NCBI GenBank assembly: GCA_021521415.1
Contig: JAIQDT010000229.1
Coordinates: 682,001 to 746,000 of the forward strand
Reading direction: 5' to 3'
DNA: 64,000 bases
Source: Bidens hawaiensis
Lineage: Eukaryota > Streptophyta > Magnoliopsida > Asterales > Asteraceae
Shown: positions 21,355 through 31,692 of the stretch, one piece after another
How the letters are laid out: every line of letters begins with the position of its first letter
Numbering within the stretch: the first letter of the stretch is position 1
Notes under the pieces: generated by a model
Told to the model about the DNA's origin: nothing
The model's input: only the letters and a program-made list of their open reading frames with translations
Database searches by the model: none
Made by a program: the position numbers and the translations under genes

Positions 21355-22549
21355 TGGCGTAGGTGTCGCGGTTTACTCAAACAATTAATTTTAAGACTTA
21401 AATACCTATAATAAGTACGGGTAAGTAAGGTCGTCTCCACAGGAACTCAAGGAAAGTGCTAATTTATTATTACTAATTTAATTATTAAACTAATGCGGAC
21501 AGACGATGTCAAGCGCTTCTTAGAAAAAGATTAATTAAAACTAAACAATTACTTAAAAACTTTGTAAACAATATTAATAAAAAGTATTCATTCTAGGTTT
21601 AGGTAATGTGCTAATCAACTTAATCCCAGATTTACTTATCTTGATTGCACAGTAATTATTAGACCTAATAGTTTGATTGTGATGACAAACGATACCCTAA
21701 CCGAATTATTGACACAATTGAACTCGATCTACACAATTACCAATTTATGTTTTATGATAACTAATTAAGTAACATTGACCGATGATTATTAGTTCAATGA
21801 CAAGAGCCTAACCCTAAATGTTGATGAACAAACCACACAAGTGATGTACTAATCAAAAATCGCAAACAAAAATTGTTTAAACAACCAAGCAATAATTGAA
21901 CAAGATAAAAGCAATAAAGTCAAATCAAGTTCAAAATATGAAGCATAATAAATCTGGTCTTAAAAGGATTTACACAAAACCCTATGAACAAATGATTTAG
22001 CCGAACATGATCATAATGTCAAAATACTTATCTTTGATGAACATGCAAACCCGCGATGAACCGGAAGCTTCGGGATGGCTGGAAACCGTCTTAGCATAGC
22101 TCTTCTGCCTCTGGAAGTCGATCTCAGCCGAATGGAGAGGTTAAGGGGTTTATATAAGGCAAACCTAAATTTTTGGCCGACTTAAGCATCTTCGCGTATC
22201 GCGAAGATGACAGGGATGCTTCTTCGCGTATCGCGAAAGACAAAATAGTCGCAGCCAGAATTCTACAACTTCGCATATCGCAAAGTTGCCCTTCTTTGCA
22301 TCTTCGCGTATCGCGAAGATGTAAAACTTCAGATTTTTCTATCTTCTTTTCTTGACTGCCTCGTGATGCGTGCACTTCCATTCTCTCACTTCCCGAACTT
22401 CATTTCAAGCCCATAAATATCCTCGTTAAGCTCCATAGCTTCCAATGTCCTGAAAACACATAATGCTTGAAGTACCAATGTTCATTCATTTATTTACCTA
22501 AACATAACTAACTAATATATAATAATAACTAACTTTTACCCAACCATCA
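21355..22549 (-). mobile_element. Solo LTR, family S (1,195 bp)
   Basis: Termini TGGCGTAGG...CAACCATCA are flanked by the perfect 5-bp duplication GTGGT (21,350-21,354 and 22,550-22,554). No internal or second LTR sequence is present. Orientation is taken as minus because the reverse complement starts TGATGGTTGGG. Copies are at 45,833-47,042 (different target) and 61,495-62,689 (same target, by duplication). It carries a cluster of TTCGCG palindromes. Confidence 0.8.
22187..22321. repeat. Cluster of TTCGCG palindromes in the solo LTR
   Basis: CTTCGCGTATCGCGAAG or close variants occur four times in about 135 bases, including a decayed CTTCGCATATCGCAAAG. Stems are 7-9 bp with a 3-base loop. 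The same cluster is at about 46,678-46,811 and 62,327-62,461. Confidence 0.85.
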
Positions 22550-22933
22550 GTGGTAACTTTAGTCGGTGTTCAAGGATTGTTGAACTCCTATTCTTGTTTC
22601 ACTATTTGCATTTTTATTTTTAATCTTTAAATTCTACCCGATAGTTAATACTGAATAATAACAGTTAGGTTTTAACTTATAAACAAACCTGATAGCCTTG
22701 TACTCTCGAACAGAGGCATGTTGCACAGCCAAAGCCCAAACATGGGACACACATCGCAACCTTCAAATGTGATTCGCTTGTCGCCGACTTGCCGCCATCC
22801 TCTACTAGCGAGTCGAATGCCATTGTGGGAAACAACTTAAAAGTTGTAATGTTAATGTTTTCTTATTTAGAGTGACAAGCATATTGTGTGTTTCTAATGA
22901 GTAATGCACATATTTTTTTTTATTATGATCGAT
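22550..22933. other. No gene recognised
   Basis: AT-rich intergenic DNA between the solo LTR and a MITE. A CDS-like look around 22,690-22,830 is too short to support a gene. Confidence 0.5.
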
Positions 22934-23152
22934 CAGTGGCGAAACTTGGACTAAGACACGGGGGACGGACTCAGGTATACAAAAATTCACAAACAATGGG
23001 GGCCGGACTCAAATTTTTAGCCGAAAACGCCTAAATTTACACTAAACATAAAAAATTTCGGGCGAAAACGGGTAAATTTATACTACTACGCGAAAAAAAC
23101 GAAAGGGGGGGGGGGCGGGGCCACCCCCGACCCAAGTAAAGCTTCGCCAGTG
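22934..23152. mobile_element. hAT-like MITE
   Basis: The left end CAGTGGCGAAACTTGGA pairs with the right end AAGCTTCGCCAGTG (one base off a perfect inverted CAGTGGCGAAGCTT). CAGTGGCG ends are typical of hAT-derived MITEs in plants. The interior has a G-tract of about twelve bases at 23,104. No clean 8-bp target duplication is visible. The copy is at 63,074-63,289. Confidence 0.5.
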
Positions 23153-23161
23153 ACCATGATA

Positions 23162-23765
23162 CTAGCTTTTGAACCCCGTGTATTACACGGGATTTGTTAA
23201 ATAAAAATAATAATAAATAAGGTACTCTTTTTTGAAAGAAATGAACAAAATTATAGGTAAGAAGAAAATAAAATATATACTACAAATAATAAGAAGTCTG
23301 TAATCTCAAATTTAGAAATTATAATGAGATGAATCATTATACGTTTACAACAATATACAACATTTGTTAAAATTCTTTTGACACATTACCCATGGATAAC
23401 TATAATAAATGAGATGAGAGGTTATAAAATTAGAAGGGAAATTATAACCCGTTTGTCAAAATTGTTTTGATCCATGACCCATGGATATGTAGGATAAATA
23501 AAATGAGGAATTAGAAAATTATAAAGAAAATTATAAAGAAAATTATGCCAAAATTATTTTGACTCATGATCCATCGATAGATAAGATGAATGAGATTAAA
23601 GATTAGAAAGGAAATTATAACCCATTTAACAAAATGGTTTTGTCCACCACCCATAGATATATAGAATGAATGAGAAGAGAGATTAGAACAAGAATGAATG
23701 TGAAATTACCACATCATTCTCATTATTTTCTTTTATTAGTTAGATTAGAGGTTAGATCAAATTAG
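23162..23765 (-). mobile_element. Helitron-like element, 3' end at 23,162
   Basis: Read on the minus strand, the end has the hairpin CCCGTGTAATACACGGG, then a short spacer and CTAG followed by T. The interior is about four degenerate tandem blocks of roughly 95 bp containing TTATAACCCGTTT, TTTTGACYCATGACCCATGGAT and AATGAGATGAGAG. The 5' end near the AGATTAGATTAG run is uncertain. Confidence 0.5.
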
Positions 23766-24193
23766 ATTAGATTAGATTGTTTTTTCTTGTGTTTCTCGTC
23801 TCGAGTACCCGACTGAACAACAACCGACCTGAAAAATTTGAACACTGAAAAATGAGACCCCATTAAATAAAAGTCTTAGGTCCGCCACTTTTTATATTAA
23901 TGACGTGCTTGACCATATTTACATTTTGGTTGGTTTCTTTTAATATCATGTATTAGCTTATGTTATAAAATATTTTAATTATAAAATATAATATCTAAAG
24001 ATAAGTGAAATTATTTTAGTTTTGAATTTAACCTATTAATTTGGATAAATGTGAAGAAAAATGATAAAAATTTGAAAGTACTAAATCAAATTATTTTAGA
24101 AAGGCCCTCGGATATTTTACCTGCTCGTTTTGTTTTCAATATTACCATAGAGACATGTGACGATATAATTTAGTGGAATCAAGTGGAATTAGT
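23766..24193. other. No gene recognised; the shared unit stops being visible at 23,880
   Basis: The match to unit 2 runs to 23,880, where the window ends for unit 2 (64,000). Beyond that I cannot test the duplication. The sequence is AT-rich with no recognised coding region. Confidence 0.6.
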
Positions 24194-24387
24194 AGGTGTT
24201 TGGGTGAGGTTTTAAAACTTGCTTATTTACTTGTTTGCTTTTTGAAAAGCAAAATGTGTTTGGCAAAGATCCTTCAAAAGCTACAAATTGGAGCTTTTCA
24301 AAAGTTGTTTTTGCTTTTGCTTTTGCTTTTGCTTTTCAGAAAGCAAATAAGCAAAAAAGCAATTTAAAAAGCTCAGCCAAACACCCT
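24194..24387. mobile_element. Short hAT-like MITE
   Basis: The terminal inverted repeat AGGTGTTTGGGTGAG pairs with CTCAGCCAAACACCCT; the interior has TTGCTTATTT / AAATAAGCAA and a (TTTTGC)n run. Ends of the GTGTTTGG type are common in hAT-derived plant MITEs. Flanks (TTAGT and TTAAT) give only a weak target duplication. Confidence 0.6.
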
Positions 24388-24404
24388 CTTAATATCCAAC
24401 TGCC

Positions 24405-24566
24405 GGTGCGTGGAATTGAAAACCAGGCGGACCGACTTGTCAAAAGGTTTGAAAATCAGGCGGCTACCGAGAAACATTCTTGGCAGAACTTATAAATGTG
24501 GCGTTCGGTTAGTGGTCTAGAAAAAATCGACGGGCCGGTTGATTTTAAGCTGGACATTATGAAGCC
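24405..24566. repeat. Right arm of the long inverted repeat
   Basis: The reverse complement matches 20,813-20,970 with scattered changes: GACAAGTCGGTCCGCCTGGTT versus the left-arm CCAATCCGCCTAGTT, and CCGTCGATTTTTTCTAGACC versus CCGTCTGTTTTTTCTACACC. Outside it, GGGAAAATGATCAAAGTGCC (minus strand, about 24,605-24,626) may extend the terminus. Confidence 0.45.
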
Positions 24567-24829
24567 AATGGAATTTAGGTTTTCAGAATGAAGAATGATC
24601 AAATTGGGCACTTTGATCATTTTCCCCGTTTTAAATGCTTGTTCAACAATAGCCGAATTTTATTAACGTTTAAGTTCTAATGTTTTGATTTGATTGCTTG
24701 CTTAGTTGCTTTTATTTACGTTTAAGTTCTAATGGATTATTACATACCGGAAGGGATTATAGCTATAATAAATGCTGAGTCAGCAACTCATGATCAAGTG
24801 AAGCAGGTTGAAAAAAAATAAAATAAAAT

Positions 24830-25420
24830 AATTGGGGTGGAACTGTTGTTTGGTATGCAGAAATGAATGAGAGTGGAAATATTTATTATATGGGAGTGAA
24901 AAAATTAATGTTTGGTTGCTTAATATATGGAATCATTCATTACATATAAATCTCATTCCATCAAAGCCATTCATTCCCACTTTTTTTCTTCCTTCACCCT
25001 ACTTTCTTAACAACCACCACCACCATTACCATTGCCGCCGCCACCGCCACCGTCGCCACCACCACGGCCGCAACCACCACCACCACCTTACCACCAGCGC
25101 TATCACCGCCTCCGCCACCAACGTCACGTAACCACCGTAACCATTCACCGTACCGTTGCCTGACCATCACGTACCACCACCATCACTGTTACCGCCTAAC
25201 CACCACCACTTGACCGACACCACCTGACCGCCACCACAATCGTCGTTGCGCTACCATCGCCATCACTACCAATGCTACCACTGCCACCTCCCCAGCACCA
25301 TAACCACCGCACTTGCCGCCTGACCGCAACCACCGCCATCATCGCCACCGCTACCACCATTTTTGTCACCGAAGCCACCACCATCACCGTCGTCATTGCA
25401 GTTATTTTTGTATTTTGGTA
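24830..25420. repeat. CCN-rich low-complexity tract in a MITE-like block
   Basis: 25,010-25,395 is an irregular run of CCACCA, CCGCCA, CCATCA and similar triplets, strongly C-rich on the plus strand. It is preceded by AATGAATGAGAGTGGAAAT / CATTCATTCCCAC words that look like an inverted repeat. Open frames on both strands are artefacts of the triplet composition. Confidence 0.6.
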
Positions 25421-25950
25421 AAAAAAAAATTATTTTGATGTGCGCTCAATTTTATGTGAATCAACTTTCGGTATGCATCTTGTCCAGTGTTTTATATAAT
25501 TATCAAGTTCAAATTTTATGATTGTTTTGACTTTTGAGAGACTTGGATTTAATAAGGTGGAGTGACTATTTTCTTCGTATTTTAAAATTTTGTAAAATTT
25601 TACACGTTTACAACCTTTTACTTTAACAATTTTTATATCATTTTCGAGTTTTATGTGTTCATGAAATACATCTGCTTAAGTTTCATATTACGTTACAAGT
25701 TCATGATTACATATTGTTATATTTCAAATTAATGATTAAAAGACATGCCAAGTTTAAGCCCACACCCAAGTTACATGTTCATGTTTATTATGAATTAGGT
25801 TTTACCAACACCTGAGTTTTATCGACTTATTGTTGCAGCGCCCTATATCGACAATGCTCAGAGTTTACCAACTGAACAAATGTCGTTCTTTTATATTTTA
25901 ATGTTTTATGTGTAATCAACCGGACCCACAGTAATGCACAACTGCAAACG
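25421..25950. other. No gene or repeat recognised
   Basis: About 530 bases of AT-rich sequence up to the start of unit 2. No motifs or family resemblance were found. Confidence 0.5.
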
Positions 25951-26312
25951 TGACATAAACATATTCGACCTTTCCGATGCGTTATTCGACTTGCCCGGCG
26001 CAACCCACCAGGTAAAATAACTTGTTAAAGTATAGTTTTTGTGAAGCACATCGGTGGAATCAAGGTCAAAGGATCGAAATCTACCCCTTCAACAGAAATC
26101 TAGGGTTTACGAGGTAACGTTTGCTTTCTCTAGGATCCTGATTTAGTGGATCGAAATGCATGAGATTTTGAAAGATTGATATTTTTAAGATATGGATTCA
26201 TACATTTTGTAAATCTAATCGATTCAAGGTTTTAGTTTTGAGATTCGCCATTTGAGCTCTAGATCTAGAGTTCTCAGTTCATCTGGTACGTTTAGTATAT
26301 TTCATGTAGAAT
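25951..26312. repeat. Start of duplicated unit 2 (left block, part 1)
   Basis: Matches positions 8-370 with a handful of substitutions. Bases 26,308-26,312 (AGAAT) are the target duplication of the Gypsy element that follows; the block resumes at 37,787. Confidence 0.9.
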
Positions 26313-26644
26313 TGTCACACCCTCAGAATCCACTAACGGAGTTTTACCGTCAGAGGGTGTGAACTGGCAGGATCGGAATCATTAGTTATAATCAAACCAA
26401 AGAAAAACGTTTAAATATAAATAAGTGCGGAAGCGTAAAATCTTAATTCAAAAGTTGCGTCACGCAGGACGACTTAAAACCAAATATAACTGTTAAAATT
26501 AAGTTTGTAGAATAAAGATGTTTTCAATTAATGCATGCTCCTAAACCGCGCGCCCGCCTCGGCTACCTGAGAATAACATACTAAAAGTGTCAACACAAGG
26601 TTGGTGAGTTCACAAGTTAAATAAGATAAATCGTTTAGCGTTTT

Positions 26645-26789
26645 GCGTAACCTCGTTACGGCGTTTAAGTGTTGCGTAACCACGTTACGACGTTTAAGTG
26701 TTGCGTAACCACGTTACGACGTTTAAGTGTTGCGTAACCACGTTACGACGTTAAAGTGTTGCGTAACCACGTTACGGCGTTTCAGTGTT
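26645..26789. repeat. 29-bp tandem repeat with an internal palindrome, 5 copies
   Basis: Units start at 26,645 and every 29 bases with GCGTAACCACGTTACGACG, then TTTAAGTGTT. CGTAACCACGTTACG is a 6-bp stem with a 3-base loop. The same five copies are in the other LTR at 35,340-35,484. Confidence 0.95.
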
Positions 26790-27479
26790 TTGCATTACCA
26801 GATAGTGTTATGTCAAATTATATATCGATAGGTAGCTAATCTATACAACAAGTATCGCTAAGTGGTTCGCGACCGAAGCTGACTGTTTATCAAGTGCCCG
26901 TCACCAGGTCATTCCAGACCATGGTAAGTGTTAGCCAAAATTACACCCACTCAACCTCCAGTTGAGCTTAGCGTCGGGTGGGGTTTGTCAAACCCAGTAG
27001 TACTACTCAACAGTGACTCGCTATTCCAAATATTAACCGGTCCGATGTGTGGGACTTCAAATGTTACGTTTGCCGCTTAGCCTTTACAAGTGATATATAA
27101 TTTATAACAAAATCTTAAATATGCGTTTATCTCAGAAAATACGTTTATCGGAGTATGTTATCTCCCCCAAGTGAAAAACGTTTGAAAACAGTTCAAAGAG
27201 CGGGGTAAGTGAAACTCACTGTTTGCGAAGACTATCCCGATCTAGATCACCAAGTGATGCGCGTCGTAGAAACTCTCTAGCGTTCTAAATAACAAAGAGA
27301 TTTTCTAAGTATCGGTACGTTTAACGAGTCTCTAGACTCGGCACATAATACCTATGCACGTAACAGATTTCGTGTTTCGTTTGTGAATCGTGTGTGACTT
27401 AAACGAGTACAATTGTGATACGATACATGAGTGAGCAATTTCTTTCGTGTCACGTACTAATAATGTATACCACTAGCAA

Positions 27480-27650
27480 TTTCTCCCCGTAAGGGCAATT
27501 TGGTCACACATAACAATTAACTAGCAATCATTCCCGTAAGGGCAATTTGGTCAACAAACAAAGACTAACTAACCATTATTTCCCATAAGGGCAATTTGGT
27601 CAATTCATGGCAATCAACTAACAACTATTCCCCGCAAGGGTATTTTGGTC
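27480..27650. repeat. Dispersed repeat GGGCAATTTGGTCA in the LTR
   Basis: Four imperfect blocks of about 55 bases, each with YCCCGYAAGGGCAATTTGGTC followed by an A/C-rich spacer with AACTAACAA. CCCGTAAGGG is itself nearly palindromic. Also present at about 36,176-36,348. Confidence 0.8.
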
Positions 27651-29091
27651 AAAATACAACAATTATATAAAAACTATCATATTTCATGCATTCCTACACA
27701 ACTCAGCAGCTAGTTTCGTTATGACAGAATTTCTACTCGAAAGATTGCACTAGTTCACCGAGCATAACGTCTCAATTAATTCCCCAAAAATTACCACAGA
27801 AGCATACATATCTTAGGTTTCCAGAACATATTTTATCTTATTTTTATTCCACATATTTTTCTTATAATGACCAAAACATTACAGCTAACTCATATCAGTC
27901 AGATTCATGCGCAACAAAATGTTATTTGCAATTCCCGTTAAACGAAAAATCCAATAAATGCAAGACCACTTGGGTTTGGTTCCTAACTCAATGAGTCAAC
28001 TTCCAGAAGTGGAACCAACCCAATTGGTCTCGTAGTTCATGAGATATAACATTTACAACATAACCTAACAGCAGGTCTAACAGCTCAGCTTTGCACCACG
28101 TTTTTGTAAAATAATAAAAGTACACTTATACTTGTCCAAAAATTACAAACTTATACTTCATGGAAACTAGACTCAACCTAGTTTACTGCAGTACCCACAA
28201 TCTCAACCAATTTTCACGTTTACACTTCGTTACAGTCACTTGAACATCGTACACACATTCTGTCCAGATTCTGTTCACCTCAAAACTTAACAATTTCACT
28301 AGCCATGGATCACAAATAACTCATGTAACATGCTAGACACTAATACTACTATCCATGCATCTCAATTACACCATACATACAAGATTAGGGTTTGTGTTCT
28401 AACTCAAATCAAAGACAACAATGAATCATGCAACAACATCAATCTAGTTATCAATCCATTATCCAACTAACAACAATCATATTAATCACATACATGCACA
28501 TAATCGGCCGATTAGGGTTTATACTTAACCCATTAAACATCAAAATTAAACATCAAAGAGGTAAGAGGTGATCAAGTATACCTTCCTAGCACCTAGTTCT
28601 TGGATTAATCACTTGATTTGATGTGTGTATGTGTGAGGGTTGTGGACGGCAGCCGTGAGGGAGCAAGGAGGGAGGCCGATCGGGTTGTAGGTTAATAATA
28701 ATAAGTTAGGGTTTAGTGTTAAGGTTATATTTATAATAATACAAGTTACACTCTAGTCCCTAATCTTTCAAGTGTTACATCTCTAGCCTAAACTAGTTGG
28801 TTCTTGTTTCTTGTTTAACATTCCACATAACAATCAAGTAACACACATATACCTAACACATAATAATCACATAATTAGTGTTTTGACGTTTGTCGTTTAT
28901 TTATCAATCGTATTCGTCAACTCGTTTGCGTTTCGGTGCAAATCCCGAAAGACTACACATGTAGTAAGTGTTAAGCGTCATTTAAACCCTAGTTTAAATG
29001 TAATGAAGTGTGCGTTATAGATTCAACGATCTTAAGTTTGAATTGACGGAGTTGAGTTAACGGGGTTAACCTGAAATTGACGATTGTCACA

Positions 29092-29223
29092 TCATTCCCA
29101 TGTTAAAGAATTTTCGTCCCGAAAATTTGAGTTAAGTCGTGATGAGTGTCTGAAAAAGTAAGAAAAATTTTCAGTTTGTCATATCATCCCCTAGTAGAAA
29201 GAAATTTCGTCCCGAAATTTAGT
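29092..29223 (-). promoter_or_regulatory. Polypurine tract region, duplicated
   Basis: In element orientation, two modules follow the pol stop: TTTCGGGACGAAAT, then CTAGGGGATGA and TATGACA (29,177-29,220); and TTTCGGGACGAAAA, then CATGGGAATGA and TGTGACA (29,086-29,130). The second abuts the 3' LTR and is the likely working tract. The first looks like a copy with a decayed LTR start. Confidence 0.6.
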
Positions 29224-31692
29224 TCATACCTCCGGTGATGTTTGATGGTTTGCCGGGTTTCGCGGTTTTCGGTGTTTGGTTAGCCCTTCAAAAAGGTGAG
29301 GATACTTTTTCATCATGTGATCCTCGAGTTCCCACGTGAACTCCGGTCCACGTCTCGAGTTCCAACGAACCTTAACGATTGGAATTTTGCTGTGCTTGAG
29401 CGTTTTGGTTTCCCAATCCAAAACCTCGACTGGTTCCTCAATGAACCGTAACTGTTCATCAACTTGTAGTTCCTCCAAAGGGACTACTTGGGTTTCATTA
29501 GATAGGCATTTCTTCAAATTTGATACGTGGAATACATCGTGTACGCCACTGAGTTCTGTTGGTAGGTCCAGTCGGTACGCCACCGGACCAATGCGCTCAG
29601 TTATCCGATACGGACCAACATATCGTGGGTTGAGTTTGTTTCGCTTACCAAAGCGAACCACACCTTTCCAAGGTGAGACTTTGAGTAACACCCGATCTTT
29701 CACTTGAAATTCGAGAGGTTTTCGGCGCTTGTCGGCGTAACTCTTTTGGCGATCTCGTGCTGCTACCATGCGATTTCGGATTTGAACAATCTTTTCCGAG
29801 GTTTCGAGTACCAGTTCCGGACCAGTGATTTGGCTATCACCCACCTCTGCCCAGCAGAGTGGTGATCGACACTTTCGTCCGTACAGCGCTTCAAACGGCG
29901 CTGCCTTAATACTTGCGTGGTAGCTGTTATTATACGAAAACTCTACCAAGGGTAAGTGGGGTTCCCAACTTTTTCCGAAATCTAAGACGCATGCACGCAA
30001 CATATCCTCCAGGGTCTGAATAGTCCGTTCACTTTGCCCATCCGTCTGAGGATGGTATGCGGTACTCATGTCGAGACGGGTGCCCAGTGCGCTTTGCAGC
30101 GACTTCCAAAAGTGTGAGGTAAAACGAGAATCTCGATCGGAAATGATCGAGACAGGCATTCCGTGTCTCGACACTACTTCCTTCATGTAGACACGAGTCA
30201 GTCTTTCCATTTTGTCTGTTTCCTTAATCGCTAGGAAGTGTGCCGATTTAGTCAACCGGTCAACGATCACCCAGATGGTATCGCATCCCGTCGGTGTCCT
30301 AGGCAAACCCGTAATAAAATCCATTGAGATGTGTTCCCATTTCCACATTGGGAGTTCCGGTTGTTGCAGAAGACCAGATGGTTTCTGGTATTCTATCTTG
30401 ACTCTGGCACAAGTCAAACATTTGCTCACGTAGGTGGCAATGTCGGCCTTCATGTTCGGCCACCAGTAAAGTGCCTTTAAATCATGATACATTTTATCTG
30501 AGCCAGGGTGGATAGAATATCGGGACTTGTGAGCTTCGTCCATCACTAGAGTTCTCAACTCTCCGTATCGTGGAACCCAAATCCGGTTCTCAAAATATCG
30601 GACCCCGTCCGATCTGGTTTCAAGTTGCTTGTTCATGCCCCGCATGAGTTCCGATGGAAGATTATCATCTTTCAAAGCTTCCAGTTGCGCATCGCGAATC
30701 TGATCGGGTAAGCTGGCATGAATCGTGAGTTGCAATGCTCTCACCCGTCTGGGTTTATCTGTTTCTTTTCTACTGAGGGCGTCGGCCACCACATTGGCCT
30801 TGCCAGGGTGGTACTTGATGGCACAATCATAATCTTTAAGCAGCTCGACCCAACGACGCTGTCGCATGTTCAGCTCCTTCTGATCGTAGATATGTTGGAG
30901 ACTCTTGTGGTCGGTGTAAATGGTAAACTTGGTACCGTACAAGTAATGCCTCCATATCTTAAGAGCAAACACTACAGCTCCGAGTTCCAAATCGTGGGTC
31001 GTGTAGTTCTTCTCGTGAACCCGTAGTTGTCGAGAGGCGTAGGCTATAACCTTCTCGAGTTGCATCAACACACAACCGAGACCTTGTATAGATGCGTCAC
31101 AGTGTACCTCAAAATTTTCCGTTCCCTCGGGGAGAGCTAAAATAGGGGCGCTACAAAGTTTGGTTTTTAACAGTTGAAAAGCGGATTCTTGCGCGTCACC
31201 CCAATTGTACTTAGTGCCCTTGTGGGTCAAAGCGGTGAGGGGTTGGGCAATCTTTGAAAATCCCTCGATGAAACGCCGGTAGTAGCCGGCCAGTCCTAGG
31301 AATTGTCGCACCTCAGTCGGAGTCTTAGGTGCTTCCCAGTTTTCGATGGCCTCTACCTTACCGGGATCGACATGGATACCATTCTCGTTGATCACATGTC
31401 CTAAAAAGTGAACCTCGCGAAGCCAAAATTCACATTTCGAGAGTTTAGCATACAATTGTTCCTTCTTCAGTAGTTCCAGAATTATCCTTAAGTGCTCTTC
31501 GTGGTCAGTCTCGTTCTTGGAGTAGACGAGAATGTCATCGATGAAAACAATCACGAACTTGTCGAGGTACGCCTTGCATACTCGATTCATGAGATCCATA
31601 AATACGGCTGGCGCGTTGGTTAGGCCAAAAGGCATAACCGAAAACTCGTAGTGACCATACCGTGTTCTGAAAGCCGTCTTTGAAATATCTTC
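29224..31692 (-). CDS. Gypsy pol, downstream of the internal stop (RT-RNase H-integrase-chromodomain)
   Basis: Continuous open frame in the same frame as the gag part; the first Met is at 31,635. Numbering from that Met, the RT catalytic FIDD is at about residues 31-34, RNase H is at about 165-290, and the integrase HHCC zinc region (H-P-G ... C-L-T-C) is at about 375-415. The DDE core follows, with a chromodomain-like end at about 725-780 (EFTWELED). No further lesion is visible. As it lies after a stop codon it would be made only by readthrough or in trans. Integrase with chromodomain would direct insertion into chromatin. Confidence 0.88.
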   Translation of the reverse strand, partial: EDISKTAFRTRYGHYEFSVMPFGLTNAPAVFMDLMNRVCKAYLDKFVIVFIDDILVYSKNETDHEEHLRIILELLKKEQLYAKLSKCEFWLREVHFLGHVINENGIHVDPGKVEAIENWEAPKTPTEVRQFLGLAGYYRRFIEGFSKIAQPLTALTHKGTKYNWGDAQESAFQLLKTKLCSAPILALPEGTENFEVHCDASIQGLGCVLMQLEKVIAYASRQLRVHEKNYTTHDLELGAVVFALKIWRHYLYGTKFTIYTDHKSLQHIYDQKELNMRQRRWVELLKDYDCAIKYHPGKANVVADALSRKETDKPRRVRALQLTIHASLPDQIRDAQLEALKDDNLPSELMRGMNKQLETRSDGVRYFENRIWVPRYGELRTLVMDEAHKSRYSIHPGSDKMYHDLKALYWWPNMKADIATYVSKCLTCARVKIEYQKPSGLLQQPELPMWKWEHISMDFITGLPRTPTGCDTIWVIVDRLTKSAHFLAIKETDKMERLTRVYMKEVVSRHGMPVSIISDRDSRFTSHFWKSLQSALGTRLDMSTAYHPQTDGQSERTIQTLEDMLRACVLDFGKSWEPHLPLVEFSYNNSYHASIKAAPFEALYGRKCRSPLCWAEVGDSQITGPELVLETSEKIVQIRNRMVAARDRQKSYADKRRKPLEFQVKDRVLLKVSPWKGVVRFGKRNKLNPRYVGPYRITERIGPVAYRLDLPTELSGVHDVFHVSNLKKCLSNETQVVPLEELQVDEQLRFIEEPVEVLDWETKTLKHSKIPIVKVRWNSRRGPEFTWELEDHMMKKYPHLFEGLTKHRKPRNPANHQTSPEV

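Larger units (their letters stand above)
26313..29091 (-). repeat. 3' LTR of the Gypsy element
   Basis: The plus strand reads TGTCACACCCTC...GATTGTCACA; in element orientation it starts TGTGACAATCG and ends GGGTGTGACA. It contains a 29-bp tandem array (26,645-26,789) and four copies of a GGGCAATTTGGTCA block (about 27,480-27,650). The apparent reading frame at 28,811-29,020 has no support as a gene. Confidence 0.95.

Noticed and set aside
23738..23790. Telomere-like or satellite repeat (AGATTAGATTAG)
   Set aside because: Only a few units of ATTAG/AGATT, far too short and of the wrong sequence for plant telomeres (TTTAGGG).
28811..29020. 69-codon frame, repeated at 37,506
   Set aside because: It lies inside the Gypsy LTRs, antisense to the element, and no motif is recognised.
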